NCBI RefSeq assembly: GCF_002887775.1
Contig: NZ_LOCM01000017.1
Coordinates: 1-64,000 of the forward strand
Source of the DNA: Streptococcus penaeicida
Lineage (GTDB): Bacteria > Bacillota > Bacilli > Lactobacillales > Streptococcaceae
DNA: 64,000 nucleotides
Direction of reading: 5' to 3'
In this document: one piece after another, positions 10,019-18,797 of the stretch
Position numbering within the stretch: the stretch's first letter is position 1
Layout: the number at the start of each line of letters is the position of its first letter
The notes under the pieces: model-generated
What the model saw: the letters and a program-made list of their open reading frames with translations, nothing else
Told to the model about the DNA's origin: nothing
Databases searched by the model: none
Program-made: the position numbers and the translations under genes

Positions 10019-11929
10019 TTAGATGTCAAGTTGTGTACCAATTTCTTCCCATTCTTCCATCAGCATCATTTGTTCTTCTTCTAACTGATCCAATTCTTTT
10101 TGACTATCAATCAATTGACTTGGATCATTTATTTGAAACATTTTTTCATTTATAGCGGCCTGCGATGCTTCGATTTCCTCTAAGCGTGCTTCCACTTCTT
10201 GCAAACGGCGTGTCAACTTGCGGACTTCTTTTTGGTTTTCTTTTTGCTTTTGGTAATCGTTGGCACTTTCAAGCTGGTCTTGCTGGCTCTCTTCTTCAGG
10301 TTGCGTTAGGGCCGCTAATTCTGCCAGCTCAGCTTTTTTCTCAACATAATAATCGTAGTCGCCCAAGAAAAGGCTAGACCCGGTCTCTGTAATTTCTAAT
10401 ACCTTAGAAGCTACGCGATTGATAAAATAACGGTCATGACTAACGAAGACTAAGGTCCCATCATAATCAATGAGGGCATTTTCCAATACTTCTTTACTGT
10501 CGATGTCCAAGTGGTTGGTCGGCTCATCCAGAATCAAGAAGTTATTGTTTTCCATTGAGAGTTTGGCCAAAAGCAAACGGGCCCGCTCACCACCTGAGAG
10601 CATTCCAACTGTCTTTTTGACATCTTCGCCAGAAAAGAGAAAGGCACCTAGTCGGTTTCTGATATCCAATTCAGGCGTGGTCGGAAAGTCGTTCCACAAT
10701 TCATCCAAAACAGTATTGCTTGGTGATAAGCGTGATTGGGTTTGGTCATAATAACCCATGGTCACATTGGCACCATATTTGACTTGACCTTTGATGAAGG
10801 GAATTTGTTGAATGATGGATTTGATAAGCGTTGATTTTCCAATTCCGTTGGGTCCGACAATGGCGATGGCATCATATTTTTTGACTTCCATTTCAATGGG
10901 TTCTGATAGCACCTCATTGTCGTAACCAATGGCCGCTTCTTCAACCATTAAGACCTGATTGCCGGAAGGCTTTTCAGATTGGAAGGTCATATTAGCGGAT
11001 TTTTTAGAGGCGGTCGGTTTATCCAGTCGCTCTATTTTAGCCAATTGTTTGCGTCTTGCTTGGGCCCGTTTAGTAGTTGAGGCTCTAACAATATTTTTTT
11101 GGACAAAATCTTCTAACTTAGCAATCTCTTTTTGTTGCTTTTCATAGTTCTTTTCTTCACTGGCAATTTTGACTGCCTTTAAGTCAACAAACTGTGAATA
11201 GTTGCCCACATAACGGTCAATACCATTAGGGCGTAGATCAAAGGTTACAGTGGCTACTTTATCTAAGAAATAACGGTCATGGCTGACAATTAAAAGGGCG
11301 CCTTGATAATTGGTCAGGTAATTTTCTAACCAGGCTATGGTTTCAATATCCAAGTGGTTAGTTGGCTCATCCAGTACCAACAAATCAGGTCTCTCTAAGA
11401 GCATCTTAGCCAAGGCTAAACGGGTATTTTGTCCTCCTGAAAGGGATTCAATAGGCATGGTCCACATCGATTCGTCAAACTTAAAGCCGTTGAGGATAGC
11501 TTTAATATCTGATTCATAGGAAAAACCATTACGGAGACGGAAAGACTCTGTTAATTGGTCGTAAGTTTTCATGAGCTTTTCTAAGTCTTGACCAGTTAGT
11601 TGGCCCATTTCCATTTCCATTTGGCGCAATTTAGCTTCGTCCTGACGCAGATCAGCGAAGACAGCTAACATTTCCTCGTAAATGGTTTTTGAGGACTCAA
11701 AACGGCTATCCTGAGCTAAATAGGAGAGACTCATGTCTTTTTTCTTGTTGATTTCGCCACTGGTTGGCGCTTCTTCACCGACTAAGATTTTTAAAAGGGT
11801 TGATTTACCTGCCCCATTGGGACCAACTAAGGCAATCCGGTCTCTTTGGTCGATTTGTAAATTAATATTTTGAAAAAGAACCTGCCCTGAAAAGGAGCGT
11901 TCTATTTTATTAGCTTGTAAAATAATCAT
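10019..11929 (-). CDS. ABC-F family ATPase (ribosome-associated type)
   Basis: Two ABC domains in one soluble chain without membrane segments: Walker A GPNGAGKST and GPNGIGKST, signatures LSGGQNTRLALAK and LSGGERARLLLAK, Walker B LLVLDEPTNHLD and FLILDEPTNHLD. A charged linker joins the domains, and a coiled coil rich in Glu, Gln and Lys fills the last 90 residues. The layout is that of the Uup/YdiF group of ABC-F proteins, which act on the ribosome; it is not a transporter. The start at 11929 (636 residues, MIILQANKIERSFSG) begins right at the ABC domain; an upstream in-frame ATG would add 16 unrelated residues. The -10 box lies only six bases before this ATG. Confidence 0.9.
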   Translation of the reverse strand: MIILQANKIERSFSGQVLFQNINLQIDQRDRIALVGPNGAGKSTLLKILVGEEAPTSGEINKKKDMSLSYLAQDSRFESSKTIYEEMLAVFADLRQDEAKLRQMEMEMGQLTGQDLEKLMKTYDQLTESFRLRNGFSYESDIKAILNGFKFDESMWTMPIESLSGGQNTRLALAKMLLERPDLLVLDEPTNHLDIETIAWLENYLTNYQGALLIVSHDRYFLDKVATVTFDLRPNGIDRYVGNYSQFVDLKAVKIASEEKNYEKQQKEIAKLEDFVQKNIVRASTTKRAQARRKQLAKIERLDKPTASKKSANMTFQSEKPSGNQVLMVEEAAIGYDNEVLSEPIEMEVKKYDAIAIVGPNGIGKSTLIKSIIQQIPFIKGQVKYGANVTMGYYDQTQSRLSPSNTVLDELWNDFPTTPELDIRNRLGAFLFSGEDVKKTVGMLSGGERARLLLAKLSMENNNFLILDEPTNHLDIDSKEVLENALIDYDGTLVFVSHDRYFINRVASKVLEITETGSSLFLGDYDYYVEKKAELAELAALTQPEEESQQDQLESANDYQKQKENQKEVRKLTRRLQEVEARLEEIEASQAAINEKMFQINDPSQLIDSQKELDQLEEEQMMLMEEWEEIGTQLDI

Positions 11930-11935
11930 ACTGTC

Positions 11936-11944
11936 ATTGTAGCA
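11936..11944 (-). promoter_or_regulatory. Extended -10 promoter abutting the ABC-F start codon
   Basis: TGC-TACAAT reads on the minus strand and ends six bases before the ATG at 11929, so the expected start site falls on or beside the A of the start codon. No ribosome-binding site is visible. A leaderless mRNA is inferred; a promoter further up is not excluded. Confidence 0.35.
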
Positions 11945-11972
11945 AAAAAATGCCCCTGATAGGAACATTTTT
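11944..11972 (-). terminator. Terminator after the metalloprotease gene
   Basis: The stem AAAAATG(T)TCC / GG(GG)CATTTTTTT forms a short hairpin with a U tract on the minus strand, 18 bases after the metalloprotease stop. It abuts the ABC-F -10 region. Confidence 0.65.
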
Positions 11973-11989
11973 GCCATATTTCTTTCCGC

Positions 11990-12712
11990 TTAGTTTTGAT
12001 ACAAGTCCTTAGCAGCTTTTACATCAGTGGCAGTAATGCCATAGAAAGAGCCTGCCGACTGCATAACCGATTCCTCATTATCATTGTGGTCTAAGCCCAC
12101 CGCATGGCCTAACTCATGTTCAGCCGTGTGGACAATTCGGTCTGTGCCATAACCATATTGTTTATCCAAGAGATAATAGCCATTTAAATAGACTTTGGCA
12201 CTGGTAATCTTTTTGGTTAGAGTCTGGCTCTCAACATTAGCTAAGCCTGCTGCGCTGACACTTTTGTCATTGGATTCATCAGCGATGATATCTGCTTTAC
12301 TGCTATCATTGACAACAGTAAAGTGAAAGGCACCGGTCTGATTCCAATTATTAATGGCTGCTTGATAAGCATTTAGAAAAATGGGATTAGTGGTTTTGAT
12401 GAAGACAGTTGCTTCATCCTTTGACCATTTAATACCATGGCTATGCTGGTAATTGTCAGATGCTAAAGCCTGGCTATTCTTTTCAGAATGTGATTCTGAA
12501 TTTTTCCAAAGATTATAAATCGTCACAATTTGATTGCTGACATTAGAAATCTGATTGGCAAAGGCTGAATCACTATGATTAGAATAATAAATCAATCCAA
12601 AAATAATGATGGCCAAAACCAGGATGGTTTGAACAAAGCCCCAAATAATGCGCCAAATCAACTCTAAGATTTTGGTTGGCAGCCAAAGTAAGGCTTTAAA
12701 AAATTTTTTCAT
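11990..12712 (-). CDS. Membrane-anchored zinc metalloprotease (matrixin/M10-like)
   Basis: 240 residues. An N-terminal hydrophobic segment (about 10-45) would anchor it or act as a signal. A Ser/Asn-rich linker follows, then a catalytic domain from about residue 92. The zinc site is HELGHAVGLDHN (about 198-209), the HExxHxxGxxH metzincin pattern, followed by a Met in SVMQ that fits the Met-turn. It would act outside the cell; the substrate is unknown. Upstream lies the esterase gene with only a 14-base gap, so the two are probably cotranscribed. The ATG has a clean AAGGAG site. Confidence 0.85.
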   Translation of the reverse strand: MKKFFKALLWLPTKILELIWRIIWGFVQTILVLAIIIFGLIYYSNHSDSAFANQISNVSNQIVTIYNLWKNSESHSEKNSQALASDNYQHSHGIKWSKDEATVFIKTTNPIFLNAYQAAINNWNQTGAFHFTVVNDSSKADIIADESNDKSVSAAGLANVESQTLTKKITSAKVYLNGYYLLDKQYGYGTDRIVHTAEHELGHAVGLDHNDNEESVMQSAGSFYGITATDVKAAKDLYQN

Positions 12713-12726
12713 TTATAACTCCTTAA

Positions 12727-13512
12727 TTAAGAAAGTCTTTCTTCCTTAACATAATTGATTGGCAGCCAGTCTAGCAGCACTTCCAATTGTTGATTCCAAT
12801 AATACCATTCGTGAGTCCCATGATCTTTCTTATAGATGATATCCATGCCTAAATCCTTGAACTCTGCCACTGCTGATTCATTAGCCTCAAAAAGAAAATC
12901 TTCAAAACCGCACCAAGCATAGAATTTCGTCTGACCATCAGCCTCAGGGACCATTGACCGTAGTTGATGTTGCTCAATTTCAGTTGTCTGGAAATCCCCG
13001 AAAATACCCTGCCAATATCTCATGGTATTAGGATCCATATCATCAAAGCCATTAGTCGGTGTGGTCAAAGCGCCGGAGAATGAGGCAGCATAGGAAAAAC
13101 GGTTGGTTTTAAGAGCCAATTTGAAGGCGCCATAGCCACCCATCGAAAGGCCAGCGATAAAGGTTTTTTCACGTTTTTTGGTCATATTTGGGAAAAAGCT
13201 GCGCAACACCTCAGGCAATTCCAGGGCTAGCGCTTGGTAATAAGGAAGACCAGAAGCCGTGTCTGTGTACCATCCTAAATCTGTTGAAGGCATAACAACA
13301 ATCAGATTAGTATGTCTGATAAGGCGCTCAATGTTGGTCCGTTTTTGCCAAGAATTCTCATTGCCACCCATCCCATGCAGTAAATATAAAACAGGAATAT
13401 CGGTGTCGCCCTGCTCCACCTTAGCCAAAGATGACTGGTCGGGATAAATAACATTGACTTGACGCTCCATGCCCAAAACTTCTGAACGGTATTCAATATT
13501 TAAAGTTGCCAT
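12727..13512 (-). CDS. estA: Esterase of the EstA (tributyrin esterase) / esterase-D type
   Basis: Alpha/beta hydrolase of 261 residues without a signal peptide, so probably cytoplasmic. The nucleophile elbow is GLSMGGYG (about 124-131), the oxyanion side is [12 protein letters not shown] (about 44-55), and the C-terminal His is in [12 protein letters not shown]. Homologues in lactococci and pneumococci hydrolyse short-chain acyl and acetyl esters. It precedes the metalloprotease gene on the same strand. The start has a purine-rich GAAGGAAG site. Confidence 0.85.
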   Translation of the reverse strand: MATLNIEYRSEVLGMERQVNVIYPDQSSLAKVEQGDTDIPVLYLLHGMGGNENSWQKRTNIERLIRHTNLIVVMPSTDLGWYTDTASGLPYYQALALELPEVLRSFFPNMTKKREKTFIAGLSMGGYGAFKLALKTNRFSYAASFSGALTTPTNGFDDMDPNTMRYWQGIFGDFQTTEIEQHQLRSMVPEADGQTKFYAWCGFEDFLFEANESAVAEFKDLGMDIIYKKDHGTHEWYYWNQQLEVLLDWLPINYVKEERLS

Positions 13513-13536
13513 AAAACTTCCTTCTCTTTCTAGTGG

Positions 13537-13589
13537 TAAAAAAGAGCGAGAAGAGCGATTATGAAGAATCGCAGCCTTCCCGCTGCCTG
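13537..13589 (-). terminator. Terminator of rnjB
   Basis: On the minus strand AGCGGGAAG-GCTGCGATT folds back on AATCGCT-CTTCTCGCT, followed by CTTTTTT. It starts about 60 bases after the RNase J2 stop. Confidence 0.65.
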
Positions 13590-13649
13590 TTTGTCAATTA
13601 CTTTAATAGTTCTACTATTTAATAGTATAACAAGCCTCTTAAATGAAAC

Positions 13650-15311
13650 TTAACGGACTTCCATGACTACTGGAAGAATGGCTGGGCGACGTTTGGTTTG
13701 TTCGAACAAGAATTTTGAAAGTTCATCGCGGACAGAACCTTTTAGTTCCCCCCAATCAAAATTATCTTGAAGCAGGTAGTTGCCAACTGTCTCATTCACT
13801 AACTCAGCGCTTTCGCGTAAAATATCACGGCTCTTCTTAACATAGACAAAACCACGAGTATTGACTTTAGCTTTTGAAACAATCTTCTTCTCACGTTTAT
13901 TAACTGTGATGACAACAATGAAAATACCATCTTCAGATAAGACCTTACGGTCACGAAGAACGATATTACCAACATCACCAATCGCATTACCATCAATCAT
14001 GACATCAGAGGCAGGAACCCCACCTTCATGTAAGAAACCTTCTGGATTGAGGATCATAATATCGCCACGTTTCATGATGTAGATATTTTCTGGGTAAAGA
14101 CCTACTTCTTCCGCTAAGTCTGCATGTGCTGCTAAATCACGGTATTCCCCTTGAACTGGGAAGAGGTATTTAGGTTTGATCAAATTGAGCATCAATTGTA
14201 AATCACGACCATTAGCATGACCTGAAACGCGAAGGTTTTGAGTAATCAATTTTACACTTGCGCCTGCTTTGTAGATCAAGTTTTCAACACGCGCCACCAT
14301 TGCTTCTTTCGAAACATTTGGTGTGGTTACTATATAGACCAAGTCACCTTTTTTGATTTCCACATAACGGTGACGGCCCGCTGCCATTTTTTGCAAGCTG
14401 TTAATGGGTTCACCCATTTTACCAGCTTCTAAAATGATCAACTCATGGTCTTCATACTTAGCCATATCTTTTGGTTTAATTAATAATTTTTCATCAATAA
14501 TCATTAATTTTTTCAGACGAATGGCTGTCCGAACAACGTTTTCAACGTCGCTTCCCGTTAAGACAACACGACGACCAAAAGCTGCGGCTGAATCAAAGAC
14601 TTGTTGAATCCGAACCAAGTTGGAAGCAACGGCTGCTACGATAACGCGACCTTCGGCATCGCCAATGACTTGATTCATCTCTTCGCCAACTTCTGACTCA
14701 GAAGCGGTTTGCACTACTGAAGTGGCATTTGCTGAAGCTGAAAGCAAGGCTAAAGTGCCTTCTTTACCAATTTCTGCCAAACGGGCTAAATCAGTTTGGT
14801 AGCCTGGACGAGCTGCCTGGTCAAATTTGAAATCACCAGTATAGACAATATTACCTTGGTCAGTCCCAATCACAATTCCTAAACTTTCAGGAATGGAGTG
14901 GGTTGTTTTAAAGAAAGAAATCAGTCCATCTTTAAATTCAATTTCGGTTTCACTATCAACCACATGGAAATTGTTAAATTTCTTAGTGGCATTGTTCATT
15001 TTGACATAGAGTTTAGCCAATTCAATGGTCAATTCTGACCCAAAGACTGGTACTGGTACTTCTGCCAAGAGATAAGATAAGGCACCAATGGCATCGGCGT
15101 GTCCATGGCTAAGGAAAACCCCTTGAACCTTCTCTTTATTTTCAATCACATAATCCAAGTTGGGGATGACTAAATCGACCCCTAATTGTTCATTTTCAGG
15201 ATATTTTAATCCTGCATCCAAAATAAACATTGATTCGTTGACTTCGACCAAGTAGAAGTTCTTACCATATTCACGAACTCCTCCCAAGGCGATAATTTTT
15301 ATATCACTCAT
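13650..15311 (-). CDS. rnjB: Ribonuclease J2
   Basis: Metallo-beta-lactamase/beta-CASP ribonuclease of 553 residues. RNases J1 and J2 together process and degrade mRNA 5' ends in Gram-positive bacteria. The metal motif reads SHGHADAIGAL, lacking the second histidine of the HxHxDH motif found in J1; that change and the length mark it as J2, the less active partner. Other parts visible are the beta-CASP region (about 210-350), the SGHANGRDL motif near 365, and a C-terminal dimer domain. Its own promoter with a structured leader and a terminator suggest a single-gene unit. Confidence 0.9.
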   Translation of the reverse strand: MSDIKIIALGGVREYGKNFYLVEVNESMFILDAGLKYPENEQLGVDLVIPNLDYVIENKEKVQGVFLSHGHADAIGALSYLLAEVPVPVFGSELTIELAKLYVKMNNATKKFNNFHVVDSETEIEFKDGLISFFKTTHSIPESLGIVIGTDQGNIVYTGDFKFDQAARPGYQTDLARLAEIGKEGTLALLSASANATSVVQTASESEVGEEMNQVIGDAEGRVIVAAVASNLVRIQQVFDSAAAFGRRVVLTGSDVENVVRTAIRLKKLMIIDEKLLIKPKDMAKYEDHELIILEAGKMGEPINSLQKMAAGRHRYVEIKKGDLVYIVTTPNVSKEAMVARVENLIYKAGASVKLITQNLRVSGHANGRDLQLMLNLIKPKYLFPVQGEYRDLAAHADLAEEVGLYPENIYIMKRGDIMILNPEGFLHEGGVPASDVMIDGNAIGDVGNIVLRDRKVLSEDGIFIVVITVNKREKKIVSKAKVNTRGFVYVKKSRDILRESAELVNETVGNYLLQDNFDWGELKGSVRDELSKFLFEQTKRRPAILPVVMEVR

Positions 15312-15405
15312 GTTACTCCTTTAAATTAATTTATTACAAACGGTCCTTACTTTGTAAGTCGAATTACTGCTTTGTAGCTCTGCTACACTCCATATAAGTA
15401 TAGCA
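15312..15405 (-). promoter_or_regulatory. rnjB promoter and structured 5' leader
   Basis: An extended -10 (TGC-TATACT, 15397-15405) opens a leader of roughly 80 bases. It contains two small perfect hairpins: GTAGC/GCTAC at 15374-15386 and CTTAC/GTAAG at 15346-15358. The coding start has AAAGGAG. Whether the hairpins regulate is unknown. Confidence 0.45.
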
Positions 15406-15456
15406 TATTTTTGGCTGTTCGTCTTATCTCTCAACCTCTTAGAGCCACAATTTTCC

Positions 15457-15486
15457 AAAAAAAAAGGCTGAAAAAATTCAGACCTT
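15457..15486 (-). terminator. Terminator of the trpXYZ operon
   Basis: AAGG(T)CTGAA / TTCAG(C)CTT followed by at least seven U on the minus strand, directly after the ATPase gene. Confidence 0.8.
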
Positions 15487-15492
15487 ATCCTT

Positions 15493-16251
15493 CTATTCAA
15501 ATAAGAGGTAATAATCAGCAATACTAAGTTGCGATTTGCTGGCCCCATCCAAGTCTTTGACAATTTTGCCGTCCTTCATCACAATCAGGCGATTGCCGTA
15601 GGTTAAGGCGTCTTCCATATGGTGGGTAATCATCAAGGCTGTCAGTTGGTCCTCACGAACGAAAGTGTCCGTTAAGATCATTAGAGACTGAGAAGTTTTG
15701 GGATCCAGAGCTGCCGTGTGTTCATCCAAAAGCAAGAGATCAGGCCGTTTAAGGGTTGCCATCAAAAGACTTAGTGCCTGTCGTTGTCCACCAGACAAGA
15801 GGCCCGTTGGTGTTTCCAAATGTTTTTCCAAGCCATTGCCCGTTTTTGCTAAAAGTTCCGTGAAATGTTGCTGGCGTTCGTTAAGGGAACGGCGTTTCAG
15901 CTGACGTTTGTCCCCCCGTTTTTCCGCAATCAAGAGGTTTTCCGCAACCGTCATCCGAGGGGCTGTCCCCATTTTGGGATCCTGGAAAACCCGAGCTAAG
16001 TACTTGGCCCGACGCTCAGCACCCATTTTGGTCACGTCGACACCTAGAATCTTAATCTGACCACTGCTTAGAAGTAAGTTTCCAGCAATGACATTGAAAA
16101 GGGTTGATTTTCCAGCACCGTTACCACCCAAGATCGTAATGAAGTCATGTTCATAAATGGTGAGAGAAACATCATCCAAAATCGTTTTATGGTCATCAAA
16201 ACCATTGTTAACGACTACTGAGGCATTGATTAATTCAATTATTTTAGTCAT
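15493..16251 (-). CDS. trpZ: Tryptophan-type ABC transporter, ATP-binding protein
   Basis: 252-residue ATPase with Walker A GGNGAGKST (about 42-50), signature LLSGGQRQALSL, Walker B LLLLDEHTAALDP (His instead of the common Pro in the D-E-x-T step) and the switch histidine in ITHH. It powers the permease encoded just upstream: the permease stop and this start overlap as ATGA, so translation is coupled. Family members belong to the DUF534-type uptake systems predicted to take up tryptophan in streptococci; the Trp leader peptide upstream supports that substrate. Intact frame. Confidence 0.88.
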   Translation of the reverse strand: MTKIIELINASVVVNNGFDDHKTILDDVSLTIYEHDFITILGGNGAGKSTLFNVIAGNLLLSSGQIKILGVDVTKMGAERRAKYLARVFQDPKMGTAPRMTVAENLLIAEKRGDKRQLKRRSLNERQQHFTELLAKTGNGLEKHLETPTGLLSGGQRQALSLLMATLKRPDLLLLDEHTAALDPKTSQSLMILTDTFVREDQLTALMITHHMEDALTYGNRLIVMKDGKIVKDLDGASKSQLSIADYYLLFE

Positions 16252-17116
16252 CGTGATAACCTCACTTCCTTAAAGAATCGCTTGCGCAAAACTGGCAAGA
16301 CTAAGCACATGGCAAGGACAAGTGCACTAAAGAGTTTCAAGTAGTTGGTATTGAAGCCTAAAGCAATAACGGCAGCAATCAGAAATTGGTACAAGATAGA
16401 ACCCACGACGATGGCCACTAGCCGCTCAAAAAGGGTTAAATTGATAGAATATAAGACTTCACCAATAATGATTGAGGCAAGCCCGATAACAATAACACCA
16501 ATTCCTTTAGAAACATCGGCATAGCATCTTGTTGACTAACTAATGCCCCAGAAAGACCAATAAGTCCATTAGAAACTACTAGTCCCATTAACTCCATGCG
16601 ATCCGTATTAATGCCAAAACTTTTCGCCATATCACGGTTATCACCAGTCGCAATGTAAGCTTGACCCAAATCAGTATAGAGGAAGTAAATCAAAAGACTG
16701 ATTATAATAGTCACAGCCAAGAAACCTAGCAAGAGGTTATTAACATGTGGCGCAAAAGGGAGGTAATCTTGCAGTCTTTTTAAATCCTGCAAGCCAAGAT
16801 TGGCCCGCCCCATCACCATTAACATTATGGAATTACAAGAGGTCATGACCAGAATACCTGCTAAGATAGTTGGAATCTTACCCTTTGTATAAAGAAGACC
16901 TGTCGCTAGCCCAGCTAGTGCTCCTGCCATCATTCCTAAAAAGGTGGCTAAAAAGGGATTAAGCCCCAAATTGATAGCCGTCACGGCAACAGCTCCGCCA
17001 AGTGGGAAAGAACCCTCCGTGGTCATATCAGGGAAATTTAAAATTCTGAAGGTCAAATAGATTCCTAAACCTAGGATAGCCCACATGAGACCTTGTGAAA
17101 CAGATGAAATAATCAT
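16248..17116 (-). pseudogene. trpY: Tryptophan-type ABC transporter permease, one frameshift
   Basis: Integral membrane permease (BPD_transp_2 family) with about eight hydrophobic segments. The read frame holds to SGALVSQQDA, then derails near 16523-16526. Adding one base there (GATGCTATG to GATGGCTATG on the coding strand) restores QDGYADVSKGIGVIVIGLAS and continues to a stop at 16248-16250 that overlaps the ATPase start. Restored length is 289 residues, normal for the family. As read, the last third, with probably three membrane segments, is lost. It starts nine bases after trpX with a GGAGG site. Confidence 0.85.
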
Positions 17117-17125
17117 AATGACCTC

Positions 17126-18123
17126 CTACTTCTTACCAACAATTGTTGCTGACTTCTGATATTTTTCTGGAATGCTGATGCCTAGACCTTTGGCAGCTTC
17201 CTTATTAATCATGGGCTTACCAGTGTCGATAATCTTAACCGGCACCTGACTAACCGAACGACCAGCAATCAAAGCTTGGACTTGCTTAGCCGTCTCAACG
17301 CCCAAATCATACTGACTTTGCGAAATAGACCCTAAACTACCTTGCTCCACCATTGTATCCACACTTGAGTAGACAGGTATTTTGGCAGAATTGCTGGCGC
17401 TAATAACCGACGAAAAGGCTGAGGCAATGGTATTATCTTGGGGTACAAAGATAGCGTCAACTTTGCCGGTCATAATTGACATGGTTGAGGGAACCTCATT
17501 GGTCGATGGTACCGCATATGGAATGACCTGATAACCTTGTTTCTTAGCTAATTTTGTAAAATCCCTAACCTGAGAAACCGAATTGTCTTCATTGCTAGCA
17601 TAGAGGATCCCAATCCTTTTAACGTAAGGAGTTAAGTCCTTAATTAAGGTCAATGTTTGTTTTAATGGCACATGATTGGACAAGCCTGTGACATTTGCTT
17701 CAGGTTGCTCTAAATCTTTAACCAACTTAGCACCAACGGGATCCGTAATGGCTGACATCACAACTGGAGTGTCTTTAGTAGTTGCTGCTAAACCTTGCGC
17801 AGCCGGTGTCGCAATCCCGACAACAATATCATTGCCACCGGCCGTTAATTGGCGGCTCATGGTTTGAATTTTACTTTGGTCGCCTTCTGCGTTCATAAGA
17901 GTGATTTCAATTTTTTTGCCAGGAAGGGATTCTTTCTTCAGTTGATCCTCAATCCCTTTTTCAATTTGGTCTAAAGCCTCATGGGTTACTAACTGTAAGA
18001 TGCCAACCTTAATGACAGGCTTCTGCGCTAAATTGTTTTGCTGCTTGCTTTTTTCCATAAATAAGGAAAAGAAAACCAAACAGAAGATGAGGCGATAGTC
18101 GCCATTAAGGGTTTATTTTTCAT
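17126..18123 (-). pseudogene. trpX: Tryptophan-type ABC transporter substrate-binding protein, frameshift in the signal segment
   Basis: Periplasmic-binding fold of the DUF534 type, about 332 residues when restored; recognisable by VKVGILQLVTHEALDQ-like start, NVTGLSNHVP and a YDLGVETAKQ helix. The proper start is ATG at 18123 (with GAGG upstream, directly after the attenuator): it reads MKNKPLMATI and then loses frame near 18091-18094. One added base gives a hydrophobic segment GLIFCLVFFSLFMEKSKQQ that anchors or exports the protein. As read, only an internal TTG or ATG could start the mature domain, without a signal. Substrate assignment to tryptophan rests on family naming and the leader peptide. 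Confidence 0.82.
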
Positions 18124-18159
18124 ATGTATTCCTCTTCATTTTCATTTTTTTGCCAAAAG

Positions 18160-18193
18160 AAAAAGCACTCATTCGGGTATCCCTGAGCGCTTT
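18160..18193 (-). terminator. Attenuator terminator of the trpXYZ leader
   Basis: On the minus strand AAAGCGCTCA and TGAGTGCTTT form the outer stem, with GGG/CCC inside, followed by TTCTTTT. It lies between the leader peptide and trpX. It is the off-state of the attenuator described at 18124-18343. Confidence 0.8.
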
Positions 18194-18272
18194 AATTTTT
18201 GAAATCTTAGCGCATAGATAGCTTTTTAGAAGTGCTCTAAAAGTCGTATCTATGCCAATCCATAAACACAAC

Positions 18273-18320
18273 TTACCTATGCCAGCTTTGCCATTTAGTC
18301 ATTACTTGAGTGTGAGTCAT
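18273..18320 (-). CDS. Trp leader peptide
   Basis: ATG through TAA encodes MTHTQVMTKWQSWHR, 15 residues with Trp at positions 10 and 13. AAAGGA lies nine to ten bases upstream. The stop codon is close to the pairing segments of the attenuator. The peptide itself probably has no function beyond ribosome sensing. Two Trp in 15 residues is far above chance, and its position before a transporter of the tryptophan family supports the call. Confidence 0.75.
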   Translation of the reverse strand: MTHTQVMTKWQSWHR

Positions 18321-18349
18321 TTTATGGATTTCCTTTCGTGTTTTTTTAT

Positions 18350-18377
18350 ATTATAGCTTATCTTCGGAAAAATGCAA
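18350..18377 (-). promoter_or_regulatory. Promoter of the trpXYZ transcription unit
   Basis: TTGCAT (18372-18377), a 16-base spacer and a perfect TATAAT (18350-18355) on the minus strand, about 30 bases upstream of the leader peptide start. Confidence 0.7.
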
Positions 18378-18616
18378 GAAGAATTTGCTGAATTTTGGGG
18401 ATAATAAGAATTGAGTTGACTTAGAATAACTTATTTTTATCGTTTTTAAAGAGTTCTAGAATGTTTTCTTCAACAACTTTTCAAAATTAAGTAATATTTT
18501 AAAAAGTTTGCACCATTTATGGACTTAAATCTATAAAAAAGGCAAAATTTTAAAAAGTTCAACTTATTAACTAATAATACTTCAAAAGTTTCCTCTGTTT
18601 TCAGAAAACACTAAAC
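18378..18616. other. AT-rich spacer without a visible gene
   Basis: About 240 bases between the trp promoter and the sRNA candidate. Several TTTTAAAAAG-like runs occur, but I see no open frame with a ribosome-binding site and no strong hairpin. Confidence 0.5.
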
Positions 18617-18688
18617 AAAAAATGAGGTAAAGGCATTTAGCCTAAACCTCATGAGTTGGTTACCCTTGGGGTACCGTTCATAATGAAT
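18617..18688 (-). ncRNA. Candidate small RNA of about 72 nt, family unknown
   Basis: On the minus strand a GGTACCC/GGGTAACC hairpin (18658-18675, one bulged A) is followed by a terminator hairpin ATGAGGT...ACCTCAT (18622-18652, with an inner GGC/GCC) and six U. A perfect -35 TTGACA (18718-18723) with a weak -10 GAAAAT (18695-18700) at 17 bases would start it near 18688. No coding gene ends here, so the terminator has no other owner. The ACCTCAU tail could pair with GAGGU-type ribosome-binding sites. I do not recognise it as a T-box, preQ1 or other known leader. Confidence 0.45.
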
Positions 18689-18797
18689 ATTGTTATTTTC
18701 TATTTTTCATCAGTATTTGTCAAGGGAATTATCAATTTATAATTTAATTTTTTTTTAATAAAAAGAAGAGATAAATGTATATTTTTAATATTGAAAT

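Larger units (their letters stand above)
18124..18343 (-). promoter_or_regulatory. Trp transcription-attenuation leader of trpXYZ
   Basis: The leader RNA contains a 15-codon peptide with two Trp codons, two copies of TGGCATAG (one at 18277-18284 overlapping the peptide's end, one near 18250), a later ATCTATGCG segment (18211-18219) that can pair with either copy, and the terminator. The adjoining AGCGC (18209-18213) is complementary to GCGCT (18187-18191) inside the terminator's 5' arm, giving an antiterminator that excludes it. This is the classic layout of ribosome-mediated attenuation: stalling at Trp codons when tryptophan is scarce should favour read-through into the transporter genes. 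The exact switching order is inferred. Confidence 0.7.

Noticed and set aside
13650-15311. RNase J1 rather than J2
   Set aside because: The second His of the HxHxDH motif is Ala-Ile and the length is 553, which fits J2.
18617-18690. T-box or preQ1 riboswitch
   Set aside because: The AAGGGTAACC piece only loosely resembles a T-box motif, there is no specifier arm, and no gene follows closely on that strand.
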